64,000 nt of DNA from Cytidiella melzeri (taxonomy: Eukaryota > Basidiomycota > Agaricomycetes > Polyporales > Irpicaceae), in the NCBI GenBank assembly GCA_022592445.1, contig JABYQR010000005.1:124001-188000 (forward strand). Direction: 5' to 3'. The translations under genes were made by a program, and so were the position numbers. Shown piece after piece: positions 26,873-39,141 of this stretch. The notes beneath the pieces are model-generated. The model did no database searches. It was given only the letters and a program-made list of their open reading frames with translations, and had not been told where the DNA came from. Position 1 is the stretch's first letter. Each line of letters begins with the position of its first letter.

Positions 26873-27311
26873 GGCAGAATCGTTGTTGGGGAAACTGAAG
26901 ACGAAGTGGGCGTCACGTCGATTGAGGGTCAGGTATATATACCGTTCTCAAATCGCGTCCGAGTCGCGACCTCGTCGACGTGCACAGGTGTCGGTCCAAT
27001 CACAACGCTTCCCCTGACGTCACCTCATCTTCTTCGCCCTTTTCTTCGGCGTCATTGGCGTACGTCACGATTCCCGAGCAAGCCGGAAAGAACTCGCTAA
27101 CACAGTCCAGCAGCAATACATGGTCGGGTCAGGGTATCAAATACTGAAGAACTTCGTCCATAGTCAATAGCTTAAATGAGGAGAGTATGTCAAGTACAGA
27201 TGTGCAGGGACGAAGAAAGAGGAAAGCAACGATGCAAAGGAGCCGATGGGTGAGAGGACAGCAATGACAAAGCCTTGTACACGAGATCATCAGTGAAGTT
27301 CTTCAAACAGA
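26873..27311. other. Intergenic, promoter of the debranching gene plus 3' region of the LIM-RhoGAP gene
   Basis: 439 bp. Apart from the TATA palindrome no other feature was recognised. Confidence 0.5.
26932..26943 (-). promoter_or_regulatory. TATA box of the glycogen debranching gene
   Basis: A perfect palindrome GGTATATATACC about 62 bp upstream of the start codon at 26872. Position and sequence fit a TATA element; most other genes in the window show none. Confidence 0.55.
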
Positions 27312-30300
27312 TCACGAACGCTGTCGTACAGCCTGTGACGAGTGTGAGGTGGACGAGAACGAGTTCACACCATCCCCGCTACTCCTCGGCTGCACGAACG
27401 ATGACGGTCTCGACGCCGACGTAGGACGACTAGGCGGATGTATTGAATGCGGAGGTGCCCACTCGCTATTGCCATTCCCATTTGTTGGGTTGCCGTTGGG
27501 TATCCGAGGCTGGGGTGCTTGGATACTGGCCATTCCCTGCGACAAGGACGCAGACGGTGTAGAGTATGGCGAATGCTGGTGAATAGGGGGTGACTGAGTC
27601 CGAGATTGAACGCCGTTGCGCGTCGGGTGATCGGCGGGTGAAGGGGATGTCATCGGTCCTCGCTCAGGGTGCTGCGTGTTGGGTTGGGTTACCCTGTATT
27701 ACAAGTTCATATCGTCTCGGCAACCCATGGACTGGATCTTACCTAGACTCTGACCGTGGTGGCATTCCACGGGGATCATCAGGTCGACTGAAGTTGAAAG
27801 GCATCGAGCCAACAGCAGGCGACATCAAGCCAGGCGTTCGACCGGACTGTTTAATGCGTTGATATGTATCGCATTTCTTGAGAAACTCCTTGCTGGTGAG
27901 CTCCATGCTGTTCTGGAAGTACTCCTGATCCTGTAGGATTGGCAAGAACTCCTCCGGGACGCAGAAGAACTCGTCTTGATTCTCAAGCAGCGCCGTGACG
28001 ACACGAATTGCGCCAAAGCTCTGGTCAGGGACACCATCCCTACCCCTGGAATACAAGATACTAGGACAAATGACCGTGGCGAGGTTCGGCAAGTCCATCT
28101 TGCTACCAGTTTCCTCGTCAAGGTGTGCAAAAGATGCGACCCACTTGAGGAATACGAAGAGGACTTCCATTGTGTCTCGATGGTGCTTCGGAAGAATGAG
28201 CGAAATCATGTGTAACAAGCGCCTTTGCTCTGCTTCAGATGGCAAACCTGAGGGTATATTCTTCAGATAAACTCAAGACACAAATGTCAAGTGCTTACTT
28301 TGAGATGCAACAAAGAGCCGGTGGAGCTTGAATGTTAAGAGCGGGTCAGGCAACTCTCGCAGGAACTTCTTCAGCAATGCGGCCAGCTGTACAGCGTTGT
28401 CCTGCGTCAGATCCACCGAAGACGGGTCCCGATCTATGCTATCGGTAAGCTCCTTCAGCCGTCTAATATTGCCATTCTTTCTGAAAATGCCCTCCACAGA
28501 CATATCTGTTCTATCGTCAGTGCCCAAAATTCGTCGAAAAGGACCAGCGACGTACCCATTTGTCGCATAGCAGAAATCACGTCGTCAACAAAACTGGGTA
28601 TACTCAGTGGTGTCCTCGAGGCTCCATGCAACGAATCAGCACCCTCCTTCTCGACCAAGACCTCCAGAGGAATTCCAAAAACGCCTGCCGAAAAGGTCAG
28701 AATGTAATAGGTATGACTTACGCTGAATCCTTACCTTTCTTCTTCTGATTTTTCTTGTCATTCCCTGGCTTGAAGAACTGCTTCCAAAACGATCCCTTCT
28801 TGATCTCGACGAGCTCTAAGATCTCATCCAGGTCAAATTGTTCACGAAGAGGGGAACGCTGCAGGGCCAGAACAGCAGAGTGCCGGACGATGGTCAGCTC
28901 AACCGGATTCAATTCCGCTATGAACGGTATCGAGCTTTCCCGGGGCAATGATCGATGTTGCTCTCGCGCGGTCACAGACTCTATGAGCTGTGGTATGTCG
29001 GCCAACGTGAGTCCGTCATCGACACCAGGTAACTTCGGCTCGTCTAAGCCGCCGGCGGGTGACGTTGGGGCAGACTCGTCCACAATCTTGACTTCTGTGT
29101 TATTCCTCCCAAGTGCCGGACGTATACCCTCGATGTTCATAGGCGTTGTTATATGAGGTCGAGAAGGCCCAGCTTGTGATGGCCCTAGTGGCGGAGATTT
29201 CTGTAGCCGAGTAGACTGCGTAGACCGCTGAGATTGTGTGACCTCGCTTGCATGTGCGACTTTGCCTGTGGGACTTTCGACAACTGTCGACCGCTTGGCC
29301 ACTCGCGCTGTCGCCGATAGCTTACGGTCCAGGTGGTTGGATTTAAGACGGTTAATGTCCTGACCATATGGATCCTGATCCCCCTCGTGAGACACTGGTG
29401 TAGCTGTAAAACGTAAGCTCCACGTCGCAGAGAAGGAACAGAAAACTTACAGGATGTCGTCGCAGAGATGACACCGCGCTTCTTCAAGAGAACATATAAT
29501 CGCCTTAGCGCAACATTAAGTAGGAAGGAGTATTGCTCAAGTCGTGATACAGGCTGGAATCCTCCCCTACAGCCACTACGCGCATGATCGGCACAGAACA
29601 CGGCAATAGGAATAGGTCCAAACTGTGTAGTGTCCTTCATGCTGTCAGGACTATAAAGGAAGATCTTGACATTAGCGGGTGGACGTCGCGCGGACGACAA
29701 TTTTGGAGTGTCCTTGCTACCGTCGGCCTTGTCCTTCTCCCGTTCTCGATCAGCCACGTCGTTCCGCTCGTCCTGCGCCTTGGACTCTTTCGACTGAACA
29801 ACGGCAGCCGCTCGTCCACACTGCGTACATTGGAGGCAATGTGAATGCCACCGTTGGTACGTACCCAGACGAACACAATCCTCCTCCACAGTGAGGTTGC
29901 ACCTGACGCAAAGATCTGATGGTGGGTTAACGACATTGACCTTCGCAAAAGCAGGGTCCCGAGGACCGTTTATGAACGGAGACTCTCCGGCATTCTCGGG
30001 TGCGAGGCTCTTGAAGCCATACGTGACGCCTTGTGTGCCCGCATTGCCCTGCTCTGTGGAGGAAATCATTTCACCATTGGCACGTTTCATCATGCGCTTG
30101 GCAGAAGGGTTTCCGCCTTGAATAGCCAACATGTGTAGTTTATCCAGAAAGGAACCGAGGGCGTCGCGAACATCTTGCTCGCGTTCAAGCTTGAGAGCAC
30201 CTGTCAACGCAATACGTATCAAGATTTTCAGATAATGGGCTAGGCCAGTCACAAGCGCCAGAAGTTCTTGTGTCATCCCCATGCGCCTTGCACCGGTTTC

Positions 30301-32075
30301 TTGCGTGTGTGAGAGAAGTGTGAAGAGATCCACGGTTTTCCGGCATAACATTCGCGCCTCTCGGACATGGGACATACCTAAGATGCGGTTGCGTGAGCAT
30401 TTGAGTTCTCCGTAGTGGCCAGGACCAACCTTTTAGGTTGAGCAGTGCAAATTGGAATTCTAGGTCATCGATAGAGGCGAAGAGCACTTCGACGTGCAAG
30501 ATAAACTTCTCAGCCATCCTGATCGCTTCAAGGTACTGGCCATTGCTGACTTGTCTCAGCATGTCAGATATACATGCTGCACTTGACTCCTCGAACGCGG
30601 AAAGGACGCTACAAAAAGCCAGGATTAGCATTTACGTTGATCCACGCGAGACGAACTTACGTCCAAATTCGATAAACCTGTTGCTCCATTCGAAGTTGTT
30701 TGTCCTTGAGCGAGCTAGGGTTTTCCTTCTGCTCTTCATCGACGTACGGATTCTCGGTGGCCTGTTGATCAACGCTTTCCGTAGACGGCTGTAGACTGTT
30801 TGGTCGGCGGACATTGACTTTGACATTCCAGAACTTCCGAAGTGTCATTAGTAAGCATTCGTTGCCACCTCGCACAAATTCACCTTGTTGATCATGTAGC
30901 ATTCCGGATGCCAGCACTCATCTCGCATGTTCCTATTAATCTCCACAAACTGCTTCAAGATAGCGCTGTTACAACCTGCACATTTCGTAGCAAATCGTGT
31001 TGAGTAATGAAAATGACAGTAAACGTCCCCGTCATGTTCATAATATGAATCTTGAGGTCCGAAAAGCGTTGGGCATACACAGCATGTGAAGTGATCCACG
31101 TGGAACTTTTTGTCTGTAGTAGAACCATGCGGTGAAGGCAGTGTAAACATGGATTGTACTGGGACGTACTGCAAGCCGTGATGTAACTTCCTCTGAGAGC
31201 TTGACCGCACTTCGCGCAAATCAGATTGAGACGGCGAAAGTAGTCCCTTTCACAGAGGGGGTGTTGCTTGCCGTCTGGACCATCGATGGGAAAGAATTTA
31301 GACGCAACAACAGCCCCACAATCCTGTCGGAAAGTGTTACGCAGGCACAGAACACATCCAGCGAGCAACTCACCATGCATTTAAAACAATTCAAGTGATA
31401 GACGGCTCCTAAAGCCCGCACGAAAGCCCCAGACATTGACTTACTACAGGCGGTACATGTTCTGCAAGTCACACAGTCAGTTAGCCGAGATAAAGGTAGT
31501 GTAGCAGGTGAGAAAGATACTTACGAGGAAGCAACATTGGTACTCGTTGTGTGTGCTGTGGACGGAGCTGTATTGGTGGTCGGACCGACATCATCAGGAG
31601 ATGATTCGTCTGAGGAGAGAGAGGCCGCACTCTGCGGTCGACGGTTGGACAGGTCGAAGGTGTCTGATGAAGGACCTGCATAACTGCCGGAACTTGCGGG
31701 AGTAGTTGGTCTGCTAGCGGTTAGAAAAGCTGGTCTGCTCGAAGAATTGGCGGAGAAATCCAGATCGGCACTCTGGCTGTAGCTCCCGTGACTAAGGTCT
31801 TCACTTCGTGCATGATACTGGTCCGCAGATTTGGATTTCTTCGATTCGAGATCATGCGGTGAACCGAGGGTGGAAGCTCGAGTAGGGAAGTTGGGTCGTT
31901 CAGGAAGGTATCCGGAGTGTCCTGTTGGCGCAGATACAGGGCCGTTGTGCGGAGAGGTCAACGTTTGGGAAGTATGGCGGGCATTTGTGTCTTCGACCAT
32001 ATAGGCCAGTGCAGATTGGCCAGGAGGTGAACCAGACGGCTTCTGCTGACGGGCCTGATCCTCAGAGCTGCTCAT
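27312..32075 (-). CDS. LIM-domain RhoGAP, Lrg1 type
   Basis: Multi-exon gene of roughly 1,200 residues; first exons 32075-31525, 31461-31374, 31323-31170. After a Ser/Thr-rich 180-residue head come two complete LIM domains (from CTACSKSMSGAFV and from CAKCGQALRGSYITAC), a partial third (CAGCNSAILKQFVEIN ... WHPECYMI), an alpha-helical region, a fourth LIM (CVRCNLTVEEDC ... CADHA) carrying a long polar insertion, and near the end a RhoGAP domain: arginine finger in EGIFRKNGNIRRLKEL, LLKKFLRELPDPLLTFK, LPNLATVICPSILYS. The final 150 residues are Ser/Pro/Gln-rich. In yeast Lrg1 turns off Rho1 and so damps the Pkc1-Slt2 cell-wall pathway; an Slt2-type kinase lies 12 kb away. Confidence 0.9.
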
Positions 32076-32914
32076 AAGAATCGCTCCAATTTGAAGTGTT
32101 CGCCAGAGCTGTCCTGTACGAAGATTGAAAGGATGAGAGTTGGGTAGGCAGCGGCGGCGTTGGAGACGATGATGAGCGGCAGCGACAACCAGTACTTTGA
32201 GCGCTTCCGAACTGGCTAATTGCTGTGACTATATGTGACGCACAAGGGCAAACTGTGACTGTCACATGCCTGTCCCGCAGTGCAACTTGAGCTCGAAGCG
32301 TGTGCGCAACTGCATGCGTACAGCATCATGACAGTGAAACTTCATACTACTATAATACCTCGACACGTTGGTATATCCTGGCTGTTGACTTCGTTACATT
32401 GCTTCAGTCCGAGCAAAGACTTTCATGCGTGCTACGCTGTGGTTACATACTATTCATACATTCGATGCCATCCATGCCATGATGCCTGTCGAAACAGATG
32501 TCAGTGTTTGAGCGGCTGAGGCCTCAGGCCTCAGGCGTGAACTATCAATGCCTAGAGTAGCACTCGCCGAACTACTACAGGATTAATGGTGCTTCTGAGC
32601 CGTGCAGCTGGCTGGTAGTATGCCATATCTCTCTATGCCCAATTGTGTATCGATATTGCGCACACATAGTGGCCATGTCCTTCCGGTGAGTGTCCATACG
32701 TGCTACCACTGGCAGTAGGCTGCAACGATCACAGCTCGTCCGATACTAATTTTGGTCGTCCTGGTCTTGCTACTGAAAAATGCAGAAAGGAGAGGGCTGC
32801 TGTAACCGCGTGGCAGCGCACAGCAACTACTATGGCATTGGCCACTGCAACATAGACTTTGTAGCGCCTGCTCAGACTGTTTCAATTCATGCAACGAGCA
32901 CTGCGGTGCTACTG
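32076..32914. other. Intergenic, no gene seen
   Basis: 839 bp between the LIM-RhoGAP start and the amidase remnant. A short direct repeat of GCCTCAG occurs near 32520-32540. Nothing else recognised. Confidence 0.5.
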
Positions 32915-33990
32915 TCATTGACGCATCTTCCGCCAGTTGCCAGGGCCGAATTTTTGTGGTCCGAGAGCTGCATCGATAACCTTCATCATCGCAAGCACCT
33001 TCTCGTCCGACCACTTCTTCCCTGCAATCTGAATACCAACCGGTGGTCCTGCACTGGGTGTTTGCGTAAGACAAAATATGAGATGACCCGCAGATGCAAC
33101 GTACTGTCAAGACAAGGTAATTCATGACCTGCACGGCACAACGCTGGGACCGTTTCGTTGACTGCCCTCTGGCAAGCAGGCGAGCTCTTCACATAATTAT
33201 CTGTGAAATCCATGAGTACAGGGTGAGCCTGAACTTTTTGAAACGATCATGCCTGAAGGGCGATAGCCGAACTTGATATTTTTTGTCTGGTTGAAGTCTC
33301 TGAAAGGCACAGAAGCAACATTGATGTCCTCCTCCGCTGAACCCCTGACCACGCATACAGCGAGCTCGACATCTGCAACCGACCTACACGGTGAATCGGA
33401 TTATTTGCACTCGTACTCAAGTTCGATAGCTGAGTTACTGTGCTAACCGCACGTCTCAAACCCAGGCAAATTGTCTATGTAACCCTTTGAGATGAATTGC
33501 TCATGTTTCGGGGCGAGGTGACTTCTTACCTCTTGCACCGACCATGCTGATTCTTTTGGAAATGGGTTCAAGAATATATGAAGGCCACAGTAATCGGCAG
33601 GAATCCTCAAGCTCGCGTCGATATCGGTCCCCCAGCCCAGCACGCTTCCATCCATAGCTAGAAGAGAGCCCTCACCACCTAAGGACCTTTCACTGTCCCA
33701 GTTGTTAGAAAATGTTGGTCCAGTTTACGCGCCTCTTCACGCGCTTCATCGAAGAGGACTGTGTGGGGAGCAAAACCTTGGATTAGCGGCGAAATCTGCA
33801 AAACACAAATGACTAACCTTCAGTTAAGCGGATGGTGGCCGCGGCGTGCGCCTTCGCAGCTTGAGCGATGTACGCGTTTAAGACCTCGAATGCTGTCCAC
33901 TCGCTGGACGCAATTCTTTGCACGATTTCCGAGGCTAGCATAGCCGATTGAGGCTGGATAACAGGTCAGGCGCAGATGTTGCTTACCAGA
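32915..33990 (-). pseudogene. Degenerate fungal amidase (acetamidase/FAAH-like)
   Basis: Amidase-signature pieces appear in family order but in shifting frames with several stops. Recognisable pieces: MLASEIVQRIASSEWTAFEV, VLFDEAREEARKLDQHF, then LGGEGSLLAMDGSVLGWGTD, ASLRIPADYCGLHIF, VELAVCVVRGSAEED, VPFRDF, SSPACQRAVNETV, and a terminal VGIQIAGKKWSDEKVLAMMK. The segment of about 60-90 residues expected between TGTVKGP and GGEG, which carries the catalytic lysine and its context, is missing, and the junction is out of frame. The cis-serine neighbourhood reads RSLGGEG instead of GGSSGGEG, and the GG before the catalytic serine is DA. I conclude a dead gene. Boundaries are approximate. Confidence 0.82.
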
Positions 33991-34741
33991 GGCATCGAGA
34001 TACGGAGAATGCGTGGACGAAGGGGCCGCACTGAGTTTGTCTCTTTGTATGGCTTACCCGTGCCGAAGGGTCACATAGCATAGATGTAGGAAGGACGACG
34101 AGAGCGAGGTCAAGCTAGTGCGACCTCCTCTATGATATAACCGCTAGCTGAGTTGCCAGCCGTCCTGCTCGCCCTGGGCAGCAGCGTACGGCAGCCAGTG
34201 ATTGTGCGTCACAGTAGCGTTAGTACTAGTGGGTGCTCAGCGCTTATGAATAGTCTACATGTTAGTATATTTTCAGTACTTAATCCCTGCCGACAGCACC
34301 AGCTATATACACAGTTCCTCGAGTTCCTGCCACGCTTGGGTTTGAATATTAGATACATCCGAGATGAAACTGGTCCTGCGCTCGTACCTTCAAGAAGCTT
34401 ACACCACTTGACGCAGTGAAACTATCTAAGTAAATCAACATTGGCATGCAGAGGCAATGCACCTCTACTACTTATATGTAGACGATGTGATGCGGCCGCA
34501 ATGCCATTACAGTACCGCTGCATAGCAGTTTGGATTAGACACTGCCACAGGTTCGCATCACAACATCGGGCTCTTGATTCGAACACAATCACATACGATT
34601 CCAGGCATGAGTACCGATAACCTAAATGAAGCTCGAGATGCAACATGATCAAGCAAAACAGTACTAACACCACAGATCAGAAGTAGGACACAGCATATGT
34701 ATAGAAACATGCAAACTTGCATAACACCATCAGCAACATGA
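33991..34741. other. Intergenic, no gene seen
   Basis: About 750 bp upstream of the amidase remnant; it may hide its eroded first exon (near 34000-34090). Nothing else recognised. Confidence 0.5.
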
Positions 34742-37700
34742 TTACTGCACAATCTCATCTTCCGCATCGCTAGCCATGGTTCGACGCTCGAACATCGCAC
34801 GACTCGCACTGCTTCTCTTCACATGACTTGCTGTCGGTCGGGAAGGGGATCGACCTAGACCGACACTTCCGGGGCTCTCGGGCCTTGCGATGCCTGTGCC
34901 TCCAACAGAATTCCGGTTGTTGAAATTGTTGACCATGCTGTTCACCGATCCGCTAGCAGAACGTGGACCTCGAGTTACTGGTCGCGGTCCTCTGGCGCCA
35001 ACTGGGACGACGCTCCCTGCTGTAGCGGACGAGCGACGAGAAATGGAGACTTTGGTCGGAGAAGCGTCGCGCGAAGATGTAGAACTATCCCGGGGAGTCG
35101 TCGGTCTGCTGAATCCTAGTCGAGGGGAGATTGCTGCTGGCGGCGGAGATTCCGGTTCGTGAGCGTCAGCAGTCTCGTGGGGATTAGGGAGGGGGTAATC
35201 AGACCGCTCAGGGGATGGCTCTCTGAAGTGTGGACGAGGAGGCAAGTCGTCGTCTTCCGGAGGCGGCTCCTTGAAGGTAGGCGGGACTTGGGAGGAGCTC
35301 ACCGGAGATGATGCGGAGGGTGAGGACCGAGATACGAGAGGGGGTGGGGGTGGGATCTTTGAGTAATCCAGGGCGCTGCTCTCAGGACACGAGGCGGCCG
35401 GGGGTGGAGGTGGAACTGCACGCGCCTGATTGATAGCTTCAGGTTCGGTAGTAACTGTGATGTTCGGGGATGCAGTTCTATCTTCAAGAGTAGCACCAGA
35501 GAGGCTCGGGAAAGAATGCGGTAATGGTGGGACCGGAGGGGGTGACTTAGGACCAAGGCCGCGCTGGGCGAGCTGCTGAGCGGCCAACTCTTGAAGATCA
35601 GCGCCTTCACCGATACGACTGCGACTCATCCGCATGTCCATGGGTCGAGTGCGCTTCCTGGTGGGAACTTTTCTTTCAGAGTCGCGCTTTTTCTTGCTCA
35701 GGGTAGGTGGCATTATTTGATCATATTTTTGAATGAGATCGATAACGAGAACTGACGAGTAAAGAGTTAGCAGATCGCCAATGGTATGGCGCTGGAATAC
35801 TAACGCGTAGGATGGCGGTCTTGGATAGAGAACTTGTTCTCCACCTTGGGCCTAAGAATAGCTGTTGGCGAGATGTTGGTCATTAGGAAAGGTTGGTTAT
35901 CAGTGCACGCACCTCTGCCAAGGCTTAGGCCAAGTTTGGTGATGAAAACGTCGTTCGGTTCCTTAGGCTCAGAAGTTGTGGCCACAAGGCTGAAAGGCGA
36001 CATAAGCTATGGCAACCAGTTGCTGGTCATGTCATCGCAACTTACTCCTTCAGATGCTTGACAAGGATGTCTAGGACCAGCAAATGAACGCGCGGTAACT
36101 TTTGGAGCGCTGTTTGCAGGTCCTGAATGTGTTGTGCCTCCTCTGGCTGATCCTCTGGCTTTGCAGCGCCGACTAAAGATCCGATATTTTAGCGATATAC
36201 CAGAAGAGATGCTGTGTCGTACCAGTTGGATATAATTTACGTAGATCATCCCAGCCTTCGTACATACACAAAGGAGGATCTAACTCCAGGAGCCATAGTT
36301 TGACAGCGCTAGCCAGTACAGGTGCGTCATACTTTGACAACGTGTCGTCAGGGATGTCCTGCATGGCTGGAACGGCGTTGAGGGTCTCCCTTAAATGATG
36401 TACAGCAACCAAAGGGACTTCGTAGATCCAAGTCTTTCTCTTTTCCGCGTTGTCTGGTAGCTTAGAGTAAGCCTCAGTAAGAGCACCGAGCAATACAGTC
36501 AAAGCAGGATGAATCATGTCCTTCCTTTCATCGTGAATGGCTCCAGTGCCAGTCCAGAATCCAGCTTCGGCCCACCGCCGCAAATCCACACCAAAGACAA
36601 CATCGGACTCATCGTGTGAGAGTGATTCGTACACGTGCGCCGTCGGACGAAACGGGCCGGTGCGGTGTTGCTCGATGATGGCCTTGAGATCAGACTCTGG
36701 CTGGTATGCAGCGATGAGTGTCGCTGAACGTTCAAGTGAGCCCGTGTTGCCTTTCGATAGCGCTTCCACGCAGTCTTTGTATTGAGTGAGAACTATCGGC
36801 ACTCGTCAGCACAGTTTTCGAGAGTGTCAATGAAGGAGAAAACGTTGGACTTGCCAGTTCTGACAGCACGAAGGCGATCCATCTCCCATTGTTGAAGTTT
36901 CTTGAGCGTATCCTCAATTCGCTCCTCAAGACCAAGGCGCTGCCTATCCAGGCTTCTGACAGCCGCCTTGTACTGTTGATCTGCGGTCTCTGCCTCACGA
37001 CGTGCCTTGACATAGGGAAGTTCAGCGTTCGTGTTTGATTGTAACGCTTTGGTCACCAGGCTCGCAAAGCCGCCAGCCCGTTTGGCTACATTCTCCGCAA
37101 GGGGGGTCAGATTCTTTTCGAGAGGTGAGACAATCCTGTCTTCTCGCGCCTTCGGGACATCTAGGTTGAAAGCCTACATCAATCAAGTCAGCAAGGACGC
37201 TGCACTTCAAGCTGTCCCACGTACCTTCGTCCTGAATTGGAAGAAAGCTTCATCCGAGTTCTCAAACTCATTTCCCAGCTCGCCCAAGCGTCTGAGTAGA
37301 CCTTGCTTCTGAGTGAGCTCTCTGGCGGTATCTTCAGCGCGATCCAAGTTTCCTGAGAGAATGTCAACGTTTTCACGCAGCCAAGTAGTGAACTCTTCGC
37401 CCGTAAAAGCATCTTGATATTCTCCGAGTAAAGAGAAGCGCACCGGGCGCAGATGAAGCTCTTTCTTGGCCTTGGCAAGAAGATTGCTCAACTCCTGGGG
37501 GGCGAAGGAAATACCTGCAACAACGATAGGAGGAGCGGGAGGCGAAGGTACAGGGTTGGTCTCCAACTTCGCTGGAGGTAGCTGAGGCGACATAGGCGGT
37601 GGAGAGGCAAGGAGAGGGACTTCATCGACGTCCGTGGCCCGGCCCTTTCCTTTGTCCACCCTTGGAGAGCTCTTCTCCTCCGCATCTGCATCAAAATGAA

Positions 37701-38699
37701 TCTCAGGCTTTTGAGGCATCGAAGGAGAACCAAGAGTGGTAGATGGGAGACGGAACTCTTTCAGACGGGCAGAGATACGTTCGGACATGGTCTGCTGCCT
37801 GGTAGGTGCGCGAGGGTTCTGACGTTTATCTTGCGGCTTAAGATTGGGTGACGTGTAGATATCGCCAACGGGCTGTGTAACGGGCGCGAAGCGTACGCTA
37901 TTGCACGTCACATATTAGACTGTGGAGAGCATATATAAGCGTGCATCATACGTACTCATCTTCCAGCTCATCCGCCTTGTGCGTTTTAATCACGTAGATA
38001 TGCTTCAAACCTGCGACCTGCGCCACTTATTAGAACTACCAGATACAAGGGGGCTTTGACTTACGTCGCCCTGTGCATTCTCGTAGGCACGAAGGTATCC
38101 GTCGACGATATTCGCCTTGGTGGTGCGCAGACGTTCCTGTCGAGGAGCGCATTATAGAGAGACCAGGAGTCCGTGAAGAAAGGTTATTCACCTTGTATCC
38201 GGTTGCCCACTGCGCAAATGGCTCAGCGATCTTGGTTTGCAGGTTACTGGCAGCATCAGCATGCACTCTGCCCTCCGCAGCAGCCTCTTCTTTCAATCCA
38301 TGGAAAACCAGAGGCAACGATGCGCCGCTTTCCATATCAAATGCTTTGCCTATCGACCATTAGCATCATAATCAACTAGTCATGGTAAGTAGCTTACTGA
38401 GAGGGGCGGGAGCAGTTAGAGCAGCTGCGATAGCTATCTCGGCAGCAGCCCGTGTCTGAAAATATATCACGTTGGTACATCATCCTTGCTGTGTTCAGTA
38501 TGTACCAACCTTGATGAAAGCGACAATCTCCTCATTCTCTATAATTCCCTGCAGTTTATCGTTTCAGTACAGCGCAAGACATTGTCCTAAACCGCGAACA
38601 GACCTTTTCTAATTGAGAAAATAGCACCTCGAGGCCTGTCCTGTAATCTTGAGACCAAAATGAGTTCTGAAATGTTAATGGAAGTGTGATAACCGCCAT
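34742..38699 (-). CDS. F-BAR / DEP / RhoGAP protein, Rgd2 type
   Basis: Multi-exon gene starting with ATG at 38699 (MAVITLPLTFQNSFWSQDYR) and ending at 34742. Domains in order: first half of an F-BAR/FCH domain (GLEVLFSQLEKGIIENEE, AFAQW-like EPFAQWATGY), a Pro/Ser-rich linker, a DEP domain (LLGEYQDAFTGEEFTTWLRE), the second half of the F-BAR coiled coil (NTNAELPYVKARREAETADQ), a RhoGAP-like domain (VVFGVDLRRWAEAGF, DAPVLASAVKLWLLELDPPL, LPRVHLLVLDILVKHLKEL), and a 320-residue Pro/Ser-rich basic tail. The DEP placed inside the F-BAR is characteristic of Rgd2. Such proteins bind curved membranes and act on Cdc42/Rho5-type GTPases. The arginine-finger position reads IYE rather than IYR. Confidence 0.87.
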
Positions 38700-39141
38700 A
38701 GCGTCTTCCGAGCGACTCTGTTTGGTTTGCAGGAGTTACGCGTAGTTTCGAGGGTGGTTAGTAGGTGGTGGTGCACCTTCAAGACAATGTAGACTTGCGC
38801 AGTGTGGTGTTGGATGAGGGTAGCGTGTAGGCCAGCACAACACAAACACGAGTAGGACGCAACAGATAAAGGCGGAAAGGAGGCTGTGCGGTTGTTTTGG
38901 GTGGGCGGTGTCTGCAAGTGCCAGTACGCCTGTCAGACGCTCAGAGCGGTGGCCCGTGGAGACAGATGTAAGTGAAACGCCATCGCGCTATCCTTCGCCG
39001 CATCGCCCGACGTTATACTGCATGTATAAGTACAGCACATTAGAGAACCCCCAACACAGCTTAAGAGGCTATAGGTTGCAGCCGGAAAACAATTAGATAG
39101 ATGTATATATTACAGCAGTATTAGCCCCGATGCATGAGTAT
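38700..39141. other. Intergenic, no gene seen
   Basis: 442 bp upstream of the F-BAR RhoGAP gene and downstream of mL44. Nothing recognised. Confidence 0.55.

Noticed and set aside
26880..26960. Upstream in-frame sequence before the glycogen debranching start, resembling protein
   Set aside because: An in-frame TGA occurs just upstream and a TATA box overlaps it; no start or splice acceptor supports an extension.
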